Numbered from the stretch's first letter, positions 52,028-61,021 are shown. The stretch: 64,000 bases of DNA from Streptomyces coeruleorubidus (GCF_028885415.1 NZ_CP118527.1:7936001-8000000); one strand, 5' to 3'. Notes: a model not told the origin generated them from the sequence alone. Made by a program: numbers and translations.

Positions 52028-52145
52028 ACGCACGCGTATGGATGGCGGACTGTGACGCATGGAGCCTCCGAGTCGATCTACGTACGCTGCAGTTCTGTGG
52101 CGCCGGGGGCGCCCGTCTCCCATTCAGAGCAGAGAGCGGCTACTC

Positions 52146-52706
52146 ATGATCAAGGTCGGAATTGTCATCGCCAGTACCCGCCCGGGACGCGTCGGGGAGG
52201 ACGTGGGCCGGTGGGTGCTCGACGTCGCCGAGCGGCACGGCGGCGCCGCCTACGAGTTGGTGGACCTCAGGGACTACGATCTGCCGCACCTCGACGAGCC
52301 CATACCCGCGCTGATGGGCGGTTACAGCCAGCCCCACACGCACCGCTGGGCCGAGAAGGTCGGCTCTCTCGACGCCTTCGTGTTCGTCACGCCCGAGTAC
52401 AACCACAGTGTCCCGGGCGTGTTGAAGAACGCTCTCGACTTCCTGTACGCGGAGTGGAACGACAAGTCCGCGGGCTTCGTCGGCTACGGCGTGGAGGGCG
52501 CCGGCCGCGCGATCGCGCACCTGCGCAACACCATGGCCGCGATCGGCATCGCCGATGTGCGCCATCACGCCGCCCTGCTGATGCACCACGACTTCGTCGA
52601 CTTCAAGGAGCTCAAGCCGCAGCCTCACCAGGAAGACGCGGTGATCAAGATGCTCGACGACGTCATCTCCTGGGGCACCGCGCTGCGGACGCTGCGCGAC
52701 AACTGA
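52146..52706 (+). CDS. NADPH-dependent FMN reductase
   Basis: 186 residues of the flavodoxin-like NAD(P)H:FMN reductase family: KVGIVIASTRPGRVGEDVGRWV phosphate loop, ALMGGYSQPHTHRWAEKVGSLDAFVFVTPEYNHSVPGVLKNALDFL (FMN-binding PEYN motif) and GYGVEGAGRAIAHLR. It reduces FMN or quinones with NADPH. ATG 52146 follows AGAGCGG. It is a single gene ending in a very strong hairpin. Confidence 0.93.
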   Translation: MIKVGIVIASTRPGRVGEDVGRWVLDVAERHGGAAYELVDLRDYDLPHLDEPIPALMGGYSQPHTHRWAEKVGSLDAFVFVTPEYNHSVPGVLKNALDFLYAEWNDKSAGFVGYGVEGAGRAIAHLRNTMAAIGIADVRHHAALLMHHDFVDFKELKPQPHQEDAVIKMLDDVISWGTALRTLRDN

Positions 52707-52719
52707 CCTACGCACGGCG

Positions 52720-52756
52720 CTTGATGCCCCGGCAGGGAATCTGCCGGGGCATCAAG
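52720..52756 (+). terminator. Strong terminator after the FMN reductase gene
   Basis: TTGATGCCCCGGCAG (52721-52735), loop GGAAT, CTGCCGGGGCATCAA (52741-52755). This is a perfect 15-bp stem, extended one pair by C52720/G52756. Confidence 0.85.
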
Positions 52757-52932
52757 TTGTCGGCGCCCCTGACGGCTCCGTCGGCTCGGTCCTGGAGAGT
52801 CTCAAACCAACTCGTCGGCTCGATCGCATTCATGCATGTGAAGTGCCGCCTGTAAGTCCTCTTTTTGCGCATAAATCGCCGGTCTTTGACTGGCTGACGC
52901 CCGTGACGTGGGGAAGCTGCGCGGGCACGGAG

Positions 52933-53455
52933 CGGACCACTGCATGGTCAAGATCGGGTCACCGGTTTCGACTACGCGGCCACGGCCCTGCGCCAAGCCG
53001 AACAGCGGGCCGACGCGCTCGGTGCCGAAGTGGAGTTCGTGCAAGCCGACGCAACGCGGCTGGACAACCTGGCGCAGAAATTCACCACGGTGCTGGACAG
53101 CGGTTTGTACCACTCACTCGCACGGCGGCAGCGCGCACAGTACGCGGCAGCGCTGCCGAAGGTGTGCCTGCCGGGAGCACGCCTGCACCTGCTGTGTTTC
53201 TCCGACGAGGCCGAGGACGACTTCCCGGACCCGCATCGCATCAGTGAGGCTGAGCTGCGCACCACCTTCACCGGGGCATGGTGCCTCGACGAGCTGCACC
53301 GCGACACCTACGTCACGGCGTTCACCAGGGAGTACGTCGAGAAGCAGGCAGAAGGCGAGCAGTTCCCCCACCTGGACACCCGGGCGCTCACCTTCGACGG
53401 AGCGGGCAGGGTGACGCGCCCGATCTGGCGTCTGACAGCCGTTCGGCTGACCTGA
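52933..53455 (+). pseudogene. N-terminally truncated class I SAM methyltransferase
   Basis: The plus strand reads VTGFDYAATALRQAEQRADALG (motif II), EFVQADATRLD, FTTVLDSGLYHSL, ARLHLLCFSDE and a normal C-terminus WRLTAVRLT at 53455. The glycine-rich motif I (DxGxGxG) that should lie before VTGFD is absent: the preceding 60 bases do not encode it in any frame, and no start codon is properly placed. A truncated product from ATG 53030 could be made but would not bind SAM. Confidence 0.65.
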
Positions 53456-53476
53456 CCAGTCACATAACCTGACGCG

Positions 53477-54418
53477 ATGGACGTACTCAGTCAGGTGACA
53501 GACGCGATGCGCACCGGCCGGCCGCGTTTTGTCAGAGTCGAGGGACACCACCCGTGGAGGCGACGCCTCCGACCCGTGCCCGGCACGGCGTTCCACGTCC
53601 TCTTACGGGGCTCCTGCCGGCTGGTTCCCCCCGCCGGCGATCCCATCGGGCTCGGGGTGGGGGATGTGGTGCTCCTTCCCAACGGGCACGGCCATGGGAT
53701 CGCCGACAGCTGCGCCGCCCCGCTTCAGGACTCGGATCCCGCCCTGGACGAGGAGTTCGGCGAGAATGCGCGGACGGTGACCCTGGGGTCTGCCGAGCCG
53801 GGCGGGCCGGCGGCCCCCACGGTGCTGCTCAGCGGCGTGTTCCCACTCGACCAGAGCTGGTGCCACCCGGTGGTCAACGGCCTGCCCGACGTCGTCCACG
53901 TGCAGGCCCAGCTCAGGCGGGAGCCGCCGCTGCGGGTCGTTCTCGAGCTGCTGCGGGAGGAGTCGGAGGGCGCCGGGATGGGCGCGGACTCGGTGATCTC
54001 CTCGCTGCTGGACACGCTCCTGCTGTACACCCTGCGGGTGTGGTACCAGGAGCACGGAGTCGGCCGTGGCTGGGGCCCGGCGCTGAACGACGTGGCGATC
54101 AGCAGGGTTCTGTGCCGTATCCACAATGACCCCGGCGGGAAGTGGACCGTGGAGGGCCTGGGCGAGGAAGCCGGCCTGTCCCGTTCGGCGTTCGCCCGGC
54201 GGTTCACCGAACTCGTCGGCCAGCCGCCCCTCAGCTACCTCACCTGGCTCCGGATGAACATGGCGGCACAGCGGCTGCGCGACTCCGAAGAACCCCTGGG
54301 TGCCATCGCGCAACGGGTCGGCTACACCTCCGAGTTCGCGTTCGCGGCAGCGTTCAAGCGGCTGTACGGAACGGCGCCGGGCGCGTATCGCAGACAGGAG
54401 CGGTCCGTCATGGCGTGA
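53477..54418 (+). CDS. AraC-family regulator (cupin plus HTH), TTA-containing
   Basis: 313 residues. An N-terminal cupin sensor (FHVLLRGSCRLVPPAGDPIGLGVGDVVLLPNGHGHGI) is followed by a C-terminal double helix-turn-helix (WTVEGLGEEAGLSRSAFARRFTELVGQPPLSYLTWLRM and LGAIAQRVGYTSEFAFAAAFKRLYGTAPGAYRR). It resembles AraC proteins that control oxidoreductases. Codon 43 (53603-53605) is TTA, so translation should depend on the bldA tRNA. It starts 21 bases after the methyltransferase remnant on the same strand. Confidence 0.9.
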   Translation: MDVLSQVTDAMRTGRPRFVRVEGHHPWRRRLRPVPGTAFHVLLRGSCRLVPPAGDPIGLGVGDVVLLPNGHGHGIADSCAAPLQDSDPALDEEFGENARTVTLGSAEPGGPAAPTVLLSGVFPLDQSWCHPVVNGLPDVVHVQAQLRREPPLRVVLELLREESEGAGMGADSVISSLLDTLLLYTLRVWYQEHGVGRGWGPALNDVAISRVLCRIHNDPGGKWTVEGLGEEAGLSRSAFARRFTELVGQPPLSYLTWLRMNMAAQRLRDSEEPLGAIAQRVGYTSEFAFAAAFKRLYGTAPGAYRRQERSVMA

Positions 54419-54586
54419 CACCGACCCGGGCGGCGGTCCAGCGGCCCACAGGGACGGCCGTCCGCTGACGACCGTCCGCTGACGGCTGCTCCGGGCCGCT
54501 GGGGCAGCGGTCCTGGTCTGCCGCCCCACACCGGACACGGAGCCGAGCGCGGACACCTGGGCCGACGCGATCCCATGCGTGGCAGT

Positions 54587-54808
54587 TCAGTTGCCGGACT
54601 GCTCGGCTAGGGTGTGCGCGACGAGGGCGTTGGCGTGACCGTGGCCGAGGCCGTGCTCGGCCTTGAGCCAGTTCACGAGCTCCATGTGCTTGGTCAGAGG
54701 CGAGGAGTGGATGAGGTCCTTCCACTCCGCAATCGGGCGACCGTACTTCTTCTCGATGGAAGGAAAGTAGCTGGCAGGGCCCTTCGCGGTGGCGGTCATG
54801 TCAGTCAT
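54587..54808 (-). CDS. DUF4287-domain protein
   Basis: 73 residues (or 70 from the second ATG at 54799). YFPSIEKKYGRPIAEWKDLIHSS and HMELVNWLKAEHGLGHGHANALVAHTL are the DUF4287 pattern of small helical proteins of unknown function. It is isolated between the AraC gene and a stretch of pseudogenes on the same strand. Confidence 0.82.
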   Translation of the reverse strand: MTDMTATAKGPASYFPSIEKKYGRPIAEWKDLIHSSPLTKHMELVNWLKAEHGLGHGHANALVAHTLAEQSGN

Positions 54809-54889
54809 CCCGTCTGTCCGTTGTTGCTTCGGTGTCGTTGCTGGTAAGACCGAGGGGCGCGAACGGAATCATCGGTCGAAGAAGGTGTG

Positions 54890-55290
54890 CTGCGTCACAC
54901 CTCCTGCTCGCCGATGTGTGGGGCAGGTTGAAAGGCGGGAACAGTCGCTCGGTGTCCCGGAAGGCATGGATGTCGGTGATCCGGTCCCCGGAGATGTCGA
55001 CGACCTGCAGGGCCCAGGGCTCGAATCCTGTTCCGGTGGCGCTGGGCCGGTACTGGCCGAAGGCCGGCGAGCCGTTCGCCAGGGTGGGGAGCAGCCGGGA
55101 TCCCCGGAGCTCCTCCATGTCGAAGCTGGAGAAGGTCGCGGCATGCCGCTTCGCCAGTGCCCGCTGAACGGCGTCGGGCGACTGTACCGCCGACCGTTCC
55201 GCCAACGCGAAGGCGCCGGCCCGGTCCTGCGGGTAGGCGACGAGCAGGTCGCCGATGACCGCGCCGCTGATTTCATCGACTCTCGCCGAC
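54890..55290 (-). pseudogene. C-terminal fragment of an ECF sigma factor with SnoaL-like tail
   Basis: The minus strand reads LLPTLANGSPAFGQYRP, FEPWALQVVDISGDRITDIHAF and DTERLFPPFNLPHTSA. This matches the SnoaL-like C-terminal extension of ECF41-type sigma factors. The sigma-2 and sigma-4 regions are absent; upstream of about 55110 the frame runs into unrelated sequence (ISGAVIGDLLVAYPQDRAGA). No valid start is present. Confidence 0.55.
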
Positions 55291-55384
55291 CCGGTTTGCA
55301 GAATCATCAGCCCTCGATCGCGCAGCCCTCCCAGGCTGCGATGCAGGTCATAGATGGTCAGGAGGTACGGCGTATCCGAGTCCG

Positions 55385-55800
55385 GACGATGGCCGCGGTC
55401 GGCACCTGGCCACCGGAGAACACGTCCTTCATGGCTGAGACCGGCACCCGCTCCGTCCGCAGAACGGCGTCCGGTTTGAGAAATCCGCACCCGGAACCCC
55501 TTCGGCGCCACTGCTTCGGTCACGCCGCGCAGGAGCAGTGTCAGGCCGTCTCGCTTGATCTCCTTTCCGCGGATCACCGCTTCGGCGGTCTCGTCCACGA
55601 TGGTGCCGAGCCGGTCCTCCAGTACCTGTTCGGAGACTTCGGTGAAGCGGATCCGTAGAAACTCCTGTTCGGACCACTCCCGCAGTCCCTTGGGCAGCCG
55701 GGAAAGAGTCTGCGCCCGCTTCAAGGTACGCAGTGCCTCCTGTACCTGCTGGCACAGTTGGAGCACGATTTGTCGGCGGTGCCGCCAGTGTCGCTGGGCG
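55385..55800 (-). pseudogene. C-terminal fragment of a large coiled-coil ATPase, frameshifted
   Basis: The minus strand reads LPKGLREWSEQEFLRIRFTE, VEVI-like helices and KRDGLTLLLRGVTEAVAPKGFRV in one frame. In another it reads PDAVLRTERVPVSAMKDVFSGGQ, with an FSGGQ ABC-type signature. This is the end of an SMC-like ATPase family seen in actinobacteria. The frame change is near 55490, and the part after FSGGQ is lost. Confidence 0.5.
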
Positions 55801-56116
55801 AGGTCAATGCCCCGAACCGCGCCTCCGCAGCGAACCCGACCAGTTGATCGGTCAGCGTCCGTTCTTCGGCGTGAACATGACCATCCTGCGGAAGTGGCAT
55901 GCTCTCGCGCTGAGAATCCGCAGTCACCTGGCCGATCAGGGTCGGTGGGACCGTCCAGCGGGATGATGTCGATCCGGCCCGCCACCGCCGTGGCTGAGGC
56001 GACGGCGAAGGCGGTGACTCAGGAGTCAGGCGCTGCCCGCACGCTGCATAGACGCCTTGCACATCTAGAACGGGTCCGCTGCCCCCCGTCATCTGGTGCA
56101 GGGCACGCCCCGTCAG
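55801..56116. other. Unassigned debris between gene fragments
   Basis: 316 bases with scattered short open frames on both strands and no start, ribosome-binding site or recognisable domain. It probably belongs to the same decayed tract. Confidence 0.4.
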
Positions 56117-56345
56117 TCAGACGTCCGCCCCGGTCGCCCGCACAATGATCTTGCCCAGGTTCTCGCCCCGCAGCATCCCCAGAACCCGTCCGCGATGCTG
56201 CCGAAGCCGTCGATCACGGTCTCATCGAGCGTGACGCGTCCACTCTGCAGGTGTGGCACGACGAACTCGTACCTCCTGCACGTCACGGTGGTTGCGAACC
56301 AGGAAGCCCTCCATGCGCAGGCTCTTCTCGACGTACCTGGACCTC
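56117..56345 (-). pseudogene. C-terminal fragment of an MDR-family NADP-dependent oxidoreductase
   Basis: Pieces in different frames on the minus strand: SLRMEGFLVRNHRDVQ, then FVVPHLQSGRVTLDETVIDGFGSIADGFWG, then MLRGENLG and a stop after ADV at 56117. Together they make the last ~70 residues of a medium-chain, quinone-reductase-like oxidoreductase, with at least two frameshifts. The N-terminal part is missing. Confidence 0.65.
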
Positions 56346-56448
56346 CGAGATTTCCGGCAGTGCCGGGCCTGTCGTAGCGCGCGGAACGGTACCCGTTAGG
56401 TTGGGACCGGCCATGTGAGATCCCGTGAGAGATGAGAGGGTCTGACGG

Positions 56449-57753
56449 GTGAGCGAGACACCACCGAACACCTTGCAATACCGCTTTGACGGGCCAGAAG
56501 AGGCTCCGGTCCTGATCCTGGGTCCGTCCCTGGGTACCACATGGCACATGTGGGACCGCCAGATCCCCGAGCTGATCAAGCAGTGGCGCGTCTTCCGGTT
56601 CGACCTGCCGGGACACGGCGGCGCGCCCGCGTACCCGGTGGGCTCGGTCACCGACCTCACCACACGGCTGCTGACCACCCTGGAAGGGCTCGGCGTGCAG
56701 CGCTTCGGCTACGCGGGCTGCGCGCTCGGCGGCGCGGTCGGCATCGAGCTGGCCCTGCGCCACCCCGAGCGGCTCGCCTCCCTCGCGCTGATCGCCGCCT
56801 CCCCGCGCTTCGGCACGGCCGACGAGTTCCGGCAGAGAGGCGTGATCGTCCGCACGAACGGCCTCGACCCCATCGCCCGTACCGCGCCCGAGCGCTGGTT
56901 CACCGGCGGGTTCGCCGCCGCGCAGCCCGCGATCACCGAGTGGGCCGTGCAGATGGTGCGCACCACCGACCCGGGCTGCTACATCGCCGCCTGCGAGGCG
57001 CTCGCCTCGTTCGACGTCCGGGCTGAGCTCGGGCGGGTCGGCGTGCCGACGCTGGTCCTGGTCGGTTCGGACGACCAGGTCACCGGCCCCGCCGAGGCCC
57101 GCACCCTGGTCGCCGGCATCCCGGACGCCCGCCTCGCCGTCGTCCCCGGCGCCTCCCACCTGGTGCCCGTGGAGCAGCCCGCGGCCGTCACCGACCTGCT
57201 GGTGCGGCACTTCTCCACCGCCTGGCAGCCCGCCTTCGAGACCTCCACCGGCCAGACCGCCCTGCCCGCGGCCGCCGTCAAGCCGGTCCTGTCCGCCGCC
57301 CCCGCGCAGCCCCTCCAGACCGGGCCCGTCGCCGAGATCGCCCCGGTCGTCCCGCCGCAGCCCCAGGGGCGGCCCGACCCCTACGACGCCGGGCTCAAGG
57401 TCCGCCGCGAGGTGCTGGGCGACGCACACGTCGACCGGGCGCTGGCACAGGCCGGCGAGTTCTCCGGGGACTTCCAGGAGTTCATCACCCGCTACGCCTG
57501 GGGCGAGATCTGGGACCGCCCCGGCCTGGACCGGCGCACCCGCAGCTGCGTCACCCTCACGGCACTGGTCGCCGGCGGTCACCTGGACGAGCTGGCGTTC
57601 CACACCAAGGCCGCCCTGCGCAACGGTCTCACCCCGGGAGAGATCAAGGAGGTGCTGCTCCAGGCGGCCGTCTACTGCGGCGTACCGGCGGCGAACAGCG
57701 CTTTCAAGGTCGCCCAGCAGGTCATCCGCGAGGAGACCACGCCCCAGGAGTGA
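56449..57753 (+). CDS. pcaL: PcaL-type fusion: 3-oxoadipate enol-lactonase / 4-carboxymuconolactone decarboxylase
   Basis: 434 residues. Residues about 1-265 are an alpha/beta hydrolase like 3-oxoadipate enol-lactonase (PcaD). After a Pro/Ala-rich linker, residues about 310-430 are a carboxymuconolactone decarboxylase domain (YDAGLKVRREVLGDAHVDRAL, AWGEIWDRPGLDRRTRSCVTL, LQAAVYCGVPAANSAFKVA). The fusion is the PcaL arrangement of the protocatechuate branch. The nucleophile elbow reads GYAGCALGG: C91 stands where serine is usual. GTG 56449 follows GAGAGGG. No other pca genes are in view. Confidence 0.85.
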   Translation: MSETPPNTLQYRFDGPEEAPVLILGPSLGTTWHMWDRQIPELIKQWRVFRFDLPGHGGAPAYPVGSVTDLTTRLLTTLEGLGVQRFGYAGCALGGAVGIELALRHPERLASLALIAASPRFGTADEFRQRGVIVRTNGLDPIARTAPERWFTGGFAAAQPAITEWAVQMVRTTDPGCYIAACEALASFDVRAELGRVGVPTLVLVGSDDQVTGPAEARTLVAGIPDARLAVVPGASHLVPVEQPAAVTDLLVRHFSTAWQPAFETSTGQTALPAAAVKPVLSAAPAQPLQTGPVAEIAPVVPPQPQGRPDPYDAGLKVRREVLGDAHVDRALAQAGEFSGDFQEFITRYAWGEIWDRPGLDRRTRSCVTLTALVAGGHLDELAFHTKAALRNGLTPGEIKEVLLQAAVYCGVPAANSAFKVAQQVIREETTPQE

Positions 57754-57786
57754 GCCCGCGGGGGAGCGCGGAGGCAGGATGGAATC

Positions 57787-58422
57787 ATGAAGCTCACGAA
57801 GAAGTCGCACGCCTGCGTCCGCCTGGAAAAGGACGGCCGCACCCTCGTCCTCGACCCCGGCGGGTTCAGCGAGGAGGACGCCGCGCTCGGCGCGGACGCG
57901 ATCCTCGTCACCCACGAGCACCCCGACCACTTCGACGAGTTCCGGCTGCGTGCCGCGATGGAGAACAACCCGGCCGCCGAGATCTGGACCCTGAAGTCGG
58001 TCGCGGAGAAGATCTCGTCCGCCTTCCCGGGCCGCGTGCACACCGTCGGCCACGGCGACACCTTCACCGCCGCCGGTTTCGACGTCCAGGTCCACGGCGA
58101 ACTCCACGCGGTGATCCACCCGGACATCCCGCGGATCACCAACGTCGGCTACCTCGTCGACGGCGGCAAGGTCTTCCACCCCGGCGACGCCCTCACCGTC
58201 CCCGGCCACCGGGTCGAGACGCTGATGCTCCCGGTGATGGCCCCCTGGAGCAAGATCTCGGAGGTCATCGACTACGTCCGGGAGGTCAAGCCGCAGCGCG
58301 CCTACGACATCCACGACGCCCTGCTCACCGACCTGGCCCGGCCGATCTACGACCGCCAGATCGGGCAGCTCGGCGGCTCGGAGCACCTGCGGCTGACGCC
58401 GGGCGACTCCGCCGAGGTCTGA
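57787..58422 (+). CDS. Metallo-beta-lactamase-fold hydrolase
   Basis: 211 residues of the MBL-fold (UPF0173/UlaG-like) family: VRLEKDGRTLVLDPGGFS, the metal motif VTHEHPDHFDEF (HxHxDH), HAVIHPDIPRITNVGYLVDG, VFHPGDALTVPG and a late YDIHDAL histidine. It hydrolyses an unknown substrate with a two-metal site. It lies 33 bases after pcaL on the same strand and may be co-transcribed. Confidence 0.88.
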   Translation: MKLTKKSHACVRLEKDGRTLVLDPGGFSEEDAALGADAILVTHEHPDHFDEFRLRAAMENNPAAEIWTLKSVAEKISSAFPGRVHTVGHGDTFTAAGFDVQVHGELHAVIHPDIPRITNVGYLVDGGKVFHPGDALTVPGHRVETLMLPVMAPWSKISEVIDYVREVKPQRAYDIHDALLTDLARPIYDRQIGQLGGSEHLRLTPGDSAEV

Positions 58423-58444
58423 GGCTCCGGGGGACCGGGCCGCG

Positions 58445-58467
58445 TTGTCAGACCCGCCGGGTAGGTT
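58445..58467 (+). promoter_or_regulatory. RecA-NDp / PafBC-type DNA-damage promoter before exonuclease III
   Basis: TTGTCAGACCC (58445-58455), six bases, TAGGTT (58462-58467). It has the same spacing and same first 11 bases as the site before the SNF2 helicase. The ATG follows seven bases later, so the mRNA is probably leaderless. Confidence 0.7.
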
Positions 58468-58474
58468 GTGGGAC

Positions 58475-59254
58475 ATGCGCATCGCGACCTGGAACGTGAA
58501 CTCGATCACCGCCCGCCTGCCGAGGCTCCTGGCCTGGCTGGAGAGCAGCGGCACGGACGTGCTGTGCCTCCAGGAGGCCAAGGTCGCCGAGGACCAGTTC
58601 CCGACGGAGCAACTGCGCGAGCTGGGCTATGAGGCGGCGGTCCACGCGACCGGCCGGTGGAACGGCGTGGCGGTGCTGTCCCGCGTCGGCATCGAGGACG
58701 TCGTCAAGGGCCTGCCCGGCGATCCCGGCTTCGACGGCTCGGTGGAATCCCGCGCCATCTCGGCGACATGCGGCCCGCTCCGCGTCTGGTCGGTCTACGT
58801 GCCGAACGGCCGTGAGGTGGACCACCCCCACTACGCCTACAAGCTCCAGTGGATCGAGGCGCTCAAGGCCGCCGTCGCCGGTGACGCGTCCGGCAGCCGC
58901 CCCTTCGCGGTGCTGGGCGACTACAACGTGGCGCCGACGGACGACGACGTCTACGACCGCGCCGCCTTCGAGGGCTCCACCCACGTCACCCCGGCCGAGC
59001 GCGCCGCCCTGGCCTCCCTGCGCGAGGCGGGCCTGTCCGACGTGGTCCCGCGGCCCCTCAAGTACGAGCACCCGTTCACGTACTGGGACTACCGCCAGCT
59101 CTGCTTCCCCAAGAACCGCGGCATGCGCATCGACCTGGTGTACGCCAACCAGCCGTTCACGAAGGCGGTCAAGGACGCGTACGTGGACCGCGAGGAGCGC
59201 AAGGGCAAGGGCGCGTCGGACCACGCGCCGGTCGTGGTGGACCTCGACGTCTAG
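58475..59254 (+). CDS. xthA: Exodeoxyribonuclease III (AP endonuclease)
   Basis: 259 residues of the ExoIII/APE1 family: MRIATWNVNSITARLPRLLAWL, LCLQEAKV (catalytic Glu), GDYNVAPTDDDVYD (Asp/Asn) and the C-terminal GASDHAPVVVDLDV with the catalytic Asp-His. It repairs abasic sites and trims 3' ends. No ribosome-binding site precedes the ATG. The upstream promoter is of the DNA-damage type. Its stop abuts the stop of the convergent SGNH hydrolase gene. Confidence 0.96.
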   Translation: MRIATWNVNSITARLPRLLAWLESSGTDVLCLQEAKVAEDQFPTEQLRELGYEAAVHATGRWNGVAVLSRVGIEDVVKGLPGDPGFDGSVESRAISATCGPLRVWSVYVPNGREVDHPHYAYKLQWIEALKAAVAGDASGSRPFAVLGDYNVAPTDDDVYDRAAFEGSTHVTPAERAALASLREAGLSDVVPRPLKYEHPFTYWDYRQLCFPKNRGMRIDLVYANQPFTKAVKDAYVDREERKGKGASDHAPVVVDLDV

Positions 59255-61021
59255 CTAGGACCGGAGCAGCAGCAGGTCGACCGAGTCCGCCAGTGCCGCC
59301 AGCCCGGCATCGCCCGGATGCAGATGGTCCCCGCTGTCGTAGGCGGGCAGGATCCGGGACGGCCGCTGCGGATCCCGGACCACCGCGTCGAAGTCGAGCA
59401 CGCCGTCGAAGACCTGGCCGTCCCGGATCCACTCGTTCACCGCGACCCGCTCGGCGTCGACGGCGGCCGTGCAGCGCGCCTCGCCCTCGCACGGCAGGAT
59501 CGTCGCCGCGAGCATCCTGACGCCCCGGGCGTGCCCGCGTGCCGCCAGCTCCCGCAGCCCCGCGATCACCTGCTCCGCCGAGGTGCCCCAGCGCATGTCG
59601 TTGACGCCTTCGAAGACGACCGCCGTCCGGGCCGACGGCTGGGCGAGGACGTCCCGGTCGAACCGGTGCAGGGCGCTCACCCCGGCCGCGTCCGTGGACA
59701 CCCCGTCGCCGGGATACCGGTCGGTGACCACGCGGTTGCCCGAGATGCCCTGGTTCAGTACGCCGTAGCGCGGGACCGTGGTCTGCTTCAGCAGCCGGCC
59801 GGCCAGCACGTCCGGCCACCGCCGGTTCGCGTCCACCGTGGACTTGTCGCCGTCGGTGATGGAGTCCCCGAGCAGCACGACCGACCCGGGGCCGCCGCTC
59901 ACGTCGACCCCGGCGAGCAGCGGCCAGCTGGTGATCACCGAGGTGTACGCCTCCGCGGAGCCGTCCGCCGCGTGGTCGCCCGGCCCGCTGACGTACGACC
60001 GCTGCTGCGCGAGCCGGTGCACGGGCGCCGCCGCCACCGTGCCGGGCAGATGGAAGCTGACCAGCAGGTTCGTGTCCGCCGGGACGGCGAAGCCCAGCGG
60101 ATCGCTGTACGCCTGGGCCCCGGCCGGGATCTCCACGCTTTCCGCACCGCCGAAGGACAGCGGCACCGGCGTACCGCGCGCCGCCGCGCCCGACGCCTGC
60201 ACGGCGACCGTGGCGCCGCCGATCCGTACCGGCGCCGCCGCGAAGGTGTTGTCGAACCGCACCCGCACCCGGGGGCCGCCGGCCGAGGTGTGCACCACGA
60301 GCCGCAGTGTCCGGTCCGTCCAGGGCCCCACGGCGGTGTAGCCGGAGGTCGACGTCGCCCAGCTGCCCGTCCAGCCCTGCGTCGCGGTCCGTACCGACAC
60401 CGCGAAGACGTGCAGCCCGGCCGCGTGCGGCAGCCGGACCGAGGCGACCTGGCGCCCCGGCGCCAGCGGCACCGTCACGACGTACAGGCGGGCCCGCTCG
60501 GCGAGTTGCCCGCCGGGCGTGTTGATGTGCGGCAGGGCCACCGCCTTCGTGGCGATCGGCCCGGTGCGCCAGTCGGGCGCGGTCAGCCGGTACCCGGAGC
60601 GGGTGCCGTTCGCGTACGTGATCACGCCCGGGCCGCCCACCTCGGTGCCGGCGGTGCCCGCTACCAGGAAGGCGAGGGCGTCGCCGCGCCCCGTGACCCG
60701 TACGTCCTGGCCGGCGGCGCGGACGTTGTCCGGCTCGCCGGGCTGCCGCCGCGGCCAGGTCAGCCGGGCCCCCTGAACGGTGAGCTTGCGGCCGGGCGTC
60801 CAGCCCGCGGCTGTGAGATCCCGCGCCGACAGGGAGGCGCCGGCACCGTCGAAGTCGGACTGCGCGGGCCGGTCGTCGTCGCTGACGGCGATGTTGTCGA
60901 ACAGCCGCTCAAGCGGCACCGGCGCGGCCCGCCGCTCCTCGACGGCGTGCGCCGACACCGCCGGCAACAGGGACCCGCACAGGGCCAGGACGACCAGGAT
61001 CCCCCGGACACATCGGCGCAC
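59255..61021 (-). CDS. Secreted SGNH/GDSL hydrolase
   Basis: About 588 residues. A signal peptide (VRRCVRGILVVLALCGSLLPAVSAHA) follows the GTG at 61021, which has GGGAGGA upstream. A beta-sandwich-like N-terminal half (~300 residues) precedes the SGNH domain: VVLLGDSITDGDKS (Ser), NQGISGNRVV (Gly), FEGVNDM (Asn) and YDSGDHLHPGDAG (Asp-x-x-His). It is an extracellular esterase or lipase of unknown substrate. This fits Streptomyces secreted lipase-like GDSL proteins. Confidence 0.92.
   Translation of the reverse strand: MRRCVRGILVVLALCGSLLPAVSAHAVEERRAAPVPLERLFDNIAVSDDDRPAQSDFDGAGASLSARDLTAAGWTPGRKLTVQGARLTWPRRQPGEPDNVRAAGQDVRVTGRGDALAFLVAGTAGTEVGGPGVITYANGTRSGYRLTAPDWRTGPIATKAVALPHINTPGGQLAERARLYVVTVPLAPGRQVASVRLPHAAGLHVFAVSVRTATQGWTGSWATSTSGYTAVGPWTDRTLRLVVHTSAGGPRVRVRFDNTFAAAPVRIGGATVAVQASGAAARGTPVPLSFGGAESVEIPAGAQAYSDPLGFAVPADTNLLVSFHLPGTVAAAPVHRLAQQRSYVSGPGDHAADGSAEAYTSVITSWPLLAGVDVSGGPGSVVLLGDSITDGDKSTVDANRRWPDVLAGRLLKQTTVPRYGVLNQGISGNRVVTDRYPGDGVSTDAAGVSALHRFDRDVLAQPSARTAVVFEGVNDMRWGTSAEQVIAGLRELAARGHARGVRMLAATILPCEGEARCTAAVDAERVAVNEWIRDGQVFDGVLDFDAVVRDPQRPSRILPAYDSGDHLHPGDAGLAALADSVDLLLLRS

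Noticed and set aside
56113..58581. An 822-residue minus-strand reading frame
   Set aside because: It is the antisense of pcaL and the MBL gene, with an Arg/Gly/Val-biased shadow composition. Only its last ~75 residues are protein-like, as the MDR fragment.
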